Shown: one piece after another, positions 63,201-64,000 of the stretch
How the letters are laid out: every line of letters begins with the position of its first letter
Numbering within the stretch: the first letter of the stretch is position 1
NCBI GenBank assembly: GCA_002386525.1
Contig: DGIS01000034.1
Location: 6,878 to 70,877 of the forward strand
Source: Sphingobacterium sp. UBA4616
Lineage (GTDB): Bacteria > Bacteroidota > Bacteroidia > Sphingobacteriales > Sphingobacteriaceae
DNA length: 64,000 bases
Direction of reading: 5' to 3'
Notes under the pieces: model-generated
What the model was told of the DNA's origin: nothing
Seen by the model: only the letters and a program-made list of their open reading frames with translations
Database searches by the model: none
Made by a program: the position numbers and the translations under genes

Positions 63201-63823
63201 CCACTGATAACCTCCTGAAGCACAACATGCATTTCTTCAATGCCAGTGGTACTTTTTTCTAGCCCCTGATACCCTACATTTGAAAATATCAAAATACTGT
63301 TTGCGGCTGGCAACTGGATCGTAAATCTCCCATCCTGATCTGTTACTGTGGAGATATTGGTACCTTTTACGCTAATTGTCGTTCCGACAAGTATCTGCCC
63401 CTTTCCATTGACGACCTTACCACTAATACGCCGCTGCAGAGTTTCTTTAGGTTCGGAAATCATTGGATTTCTTTTAGGCTTTATCACGATCACCTCATCT
63501 TTTTTAACCCATTCCAGGTCCAGAGGCGCTACGATGGCATTTAAGGCATCGTCCAATTTGGCATGCTGTATATTGACTGACAGACGCGTCTGCGCGAGCG
63601 CCTTGCCATTCAAGAAAAAATTGACACCACTCTGCTTTTGTAGATCACGCATTACCTGGTTTAGGGTCACATGTTTTGCGGTTAAATTTATGGTCTGCGC
63701 ATTTCCTTCCGCAAATAGTTGCATAGCAGTCAGCAAGGAAATGAGTACGATCAATTTCATAATCAGTATACTTCGTAAAGTTAAACTCCACGGGTGTAGC
63801 CTAACAAATGGATAAAAAATCAT
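60224..63823 (-). CDS. SusC family TonB-dependent transporter with STN signalling domain (PUL C)
   Basis: A 1199-residue transporter. After the signal peptide (MKLIVLISLLTAMQLF) comes an STN domain (about 45-115: LNQVMRDLQKQSGVNFFLNGKAL), then a regulatory beta-sandwich (about 130-205), a TonB-box region DEVVVVGYGSQKRAN, a plug (about 215-335) and a barrel ending LNLTF. An STN domain normally touches a FecR-type anti-sigma factor in the inner membrane and so signals substrate arrival. No FecR or sigma gene is in PUL C here; it would lie beyond the right edge. The start at 63823 gives a long basic N-terminus common in this subgroup; 63760 is the alternative. Confidence 0.92.
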   Translation of the reverse strand: MIFYPFVRLHPWSLTLRSILIMKLIVLISLLTAMQLFAEGNAQTINLTAKHVTLNQVMRDLQKQSGVNFFLNGKALAQTRLSVNIQHAKLDDALNAIVAPLDLEWVKKDEVIVIKPKRNPMISEPKETLQRRISGKVVNGKGQILVGTTISVKGTNISTVTDQDGRFTIQLPAANSILIFSNVGYQGLEKSTTGIEEMHVVLQEVISGLDEVVVVGYGSQKRANVIGAVSTVNGSSVENRSTATLSSSLAGLAAGVNVQNTTGKPGADGANILIRGKGTLNNTSPLVVIDGIVGSMDAVNPNDVESISILKDAATAAIYGSLGSNGVILITTKKGAKGKNNVSYTGMVSMLQPNNVPEFITDYAQHMRLVNEGFKNLGQAAVYTDATINLWEEAKRNPKGFTEFGIPNEVAYPNTNWGDVLFGQRKLLQNHNLSLNGGNDNTQYLFSVGYFNNPGTMPETGADKVRMRINLQSKVAKFLTVGTQTFGDMQNLSVADVVTAYSYLTQTVPGVYPYYNGVYGFPAAAEESATANNALAFLNGMGGKNQVNRFNTTLFAKLDLMRGLQFESKVNYNYAYNETNSHQVPYEKWNFATNKLSTAALAAGQITTQYGVTKSYNVIIDNVLRYSGSFGKHDVGGILGYNEQYFNQYNIGAAKLGLVHPDLTTFNSATTMSSITGDELDYGLRSFFGRANYAYDNKYLAEAVVRYDGSSRFGTAKRWGFFPAFSAGWRISEESFMRPLKSFFSDLRIRASWGKTGNNASPGNYDHLPSYGAVNYSFNNQAVRGLAQTKLGNDLLHWETTTTTNVGFTATALKNKLTVEFDAYRAYTDGILYVPTIPSTVGTATAATMNIAEVSKRGIELTVGYQDKINSFKYGLSANFAYNTNRVEKYKGALSEGYVTDAAGNRVYQSNIGMVSNGVNQRILEGHEINEFYLYNVYRGSGSHFLADGSVDKNGGPHDGMIRTEQDMAWLKAMVDAGYSFQPADGIDPTKIWYGDLIYSDMNADGIYGNVYDQRFMGKRATPAFNYGLSINMAYKGFDASMIWSASSGMSYYWNELYLNSSIVAQGKSMSALVANDHYYYNAANPSDPNNQIDGYYPRLKGVTDAQNGRTSDYYLYNASFVKLRNLQLGYTLPESLSNRFSIAKLRIYLAGENLLTWTKFPGLDPEIGPASNDPALINSSVVNYPTMRQYSLGLNLTF

Positions 63824-63909
63824 ATGTTTGTACGGTTTGTATGTTATTTATAAATGGTTATCAAAATATGCCCTTGGGCAACACTTATAAGTATATGCAT
63901 CCAATTCAA

Positions 63910-63937
63910 GGCAGTGCCCCCCAGCACTGCCCTTTTT
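63910..63937 (+). terminator. Orphan + strand terminator near the right edge
   Basis: Stem GGCAGTGC / GCACTGCC with loop CCCCCA, followed by CTTTTTG on the + strand. The - strand read has no T-run. Only about 86 bp separate it from the start of the divergent SusC gene, so any transcript it ends is a small RNA or an unexpected leader product. Confidence 0.6.
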
Positions 63938-64000
63938 GTCTTGCGTATACCTTTCTTAGGCTTAGGTAGAATCCATAATCATTTCTTTTTTCATCGTTAT

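Overview
The window looks like chromosomal DNA of a Sphingobacterium-like member of the Bacteroidota (family Sphingobacteriaceae). The evidence is three SusC/SusD pairs, a hybrid two-component regulator of the Bacteroidota type, DUF983, DUF4286 and DUF6600 proteins, near absence of Shine-Dalgarno sequences, and promoters of the TTG / TAnnTTTG type. The genus is inferred from protein style and gene content; no rRNA or other marker is present to fix it. There are about 44 protein genes, one tRNA and no insertion sequence or CRISPR array.

Positions 1-25.3 kb are mostly housekeeping. First comes a three-gene + strand set (ABC ATPase, His-rich FtsX/MacB-like permease, DUF3299-like exported protein) behind a perfect 38-bp palindrome that overlaps its promoter; I infer a metal (probably zinc) regulated system. 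Next is a tight - strand operon dedA-ppa-CNNM/CorC-rsmE, then HIT, greA and a - strand set of S9-like lipoprotein, sensor kinase and OmpR response regulator. The S9-like protein has lost its catalytic Ser and His and may act as a sensor. Then DUF4286, DUF983, a small CxxC membrane protein, an RluA pseudouridine synthase, an MlaE-MlaF-MlaD lipid transport operon, a DUF6600 lipoprotein, pncB with an overlapping methyltransferase, an ECF sigma / HEAT-like anti-sigma / DUF4097 operon, a lipoprotein, a flavin reductase, a VF530 protein and a J-KTSC protein.

A tRNA-Pro(GGG) at 25.65 kb separates this from 38 kb of glycan-utilisation genes. PUL A (25.9-34.9 kb) is a SusC/SusD pair facing a 1318-residue hybrid two-component regulator, with no enzymes. 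PUL B (35.0-50.9 kb, - strand) is a complete malto-oligosaccharide/starch system: LacI regulator, surface GH13 lipoprotein, SusC, SusD, SusE-like protein, periplasmic GH13, beta-phosphoglucomutase, GH65 phosphorylase and MFS maltose transporter. The LacI gene is followed by a promoter with one operator at the predicted transcription start and a second about 101 bp downstream. PUL C (51.4-63.8 kb, - strand) has an STN-type SusC, SusD, a GH88-GH29 fusion enzyme, an SGNH hydrolase, a GH29 fucosidase and a Tat-exported Gfo/Idh/MocA protein; it should attack a polymer containing fucose and uronic acid. Its regulator would lie beyond the right edge.

The signals I would follow up first are a 170-bp array of 11-bp-phased degenerate repeats between PUL B and PUL C (51185-51352), the catalytically dead S9-like protein coupled to a two-component system, the GH88-GH29 fusion, the operator pair of PUL B, and the Fur-like palindrome at the left edge with a 14/15 match upstream of the ECF sigma gene. 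Two terminators on the + strand have no gene to terminate and suggest small RNAs.
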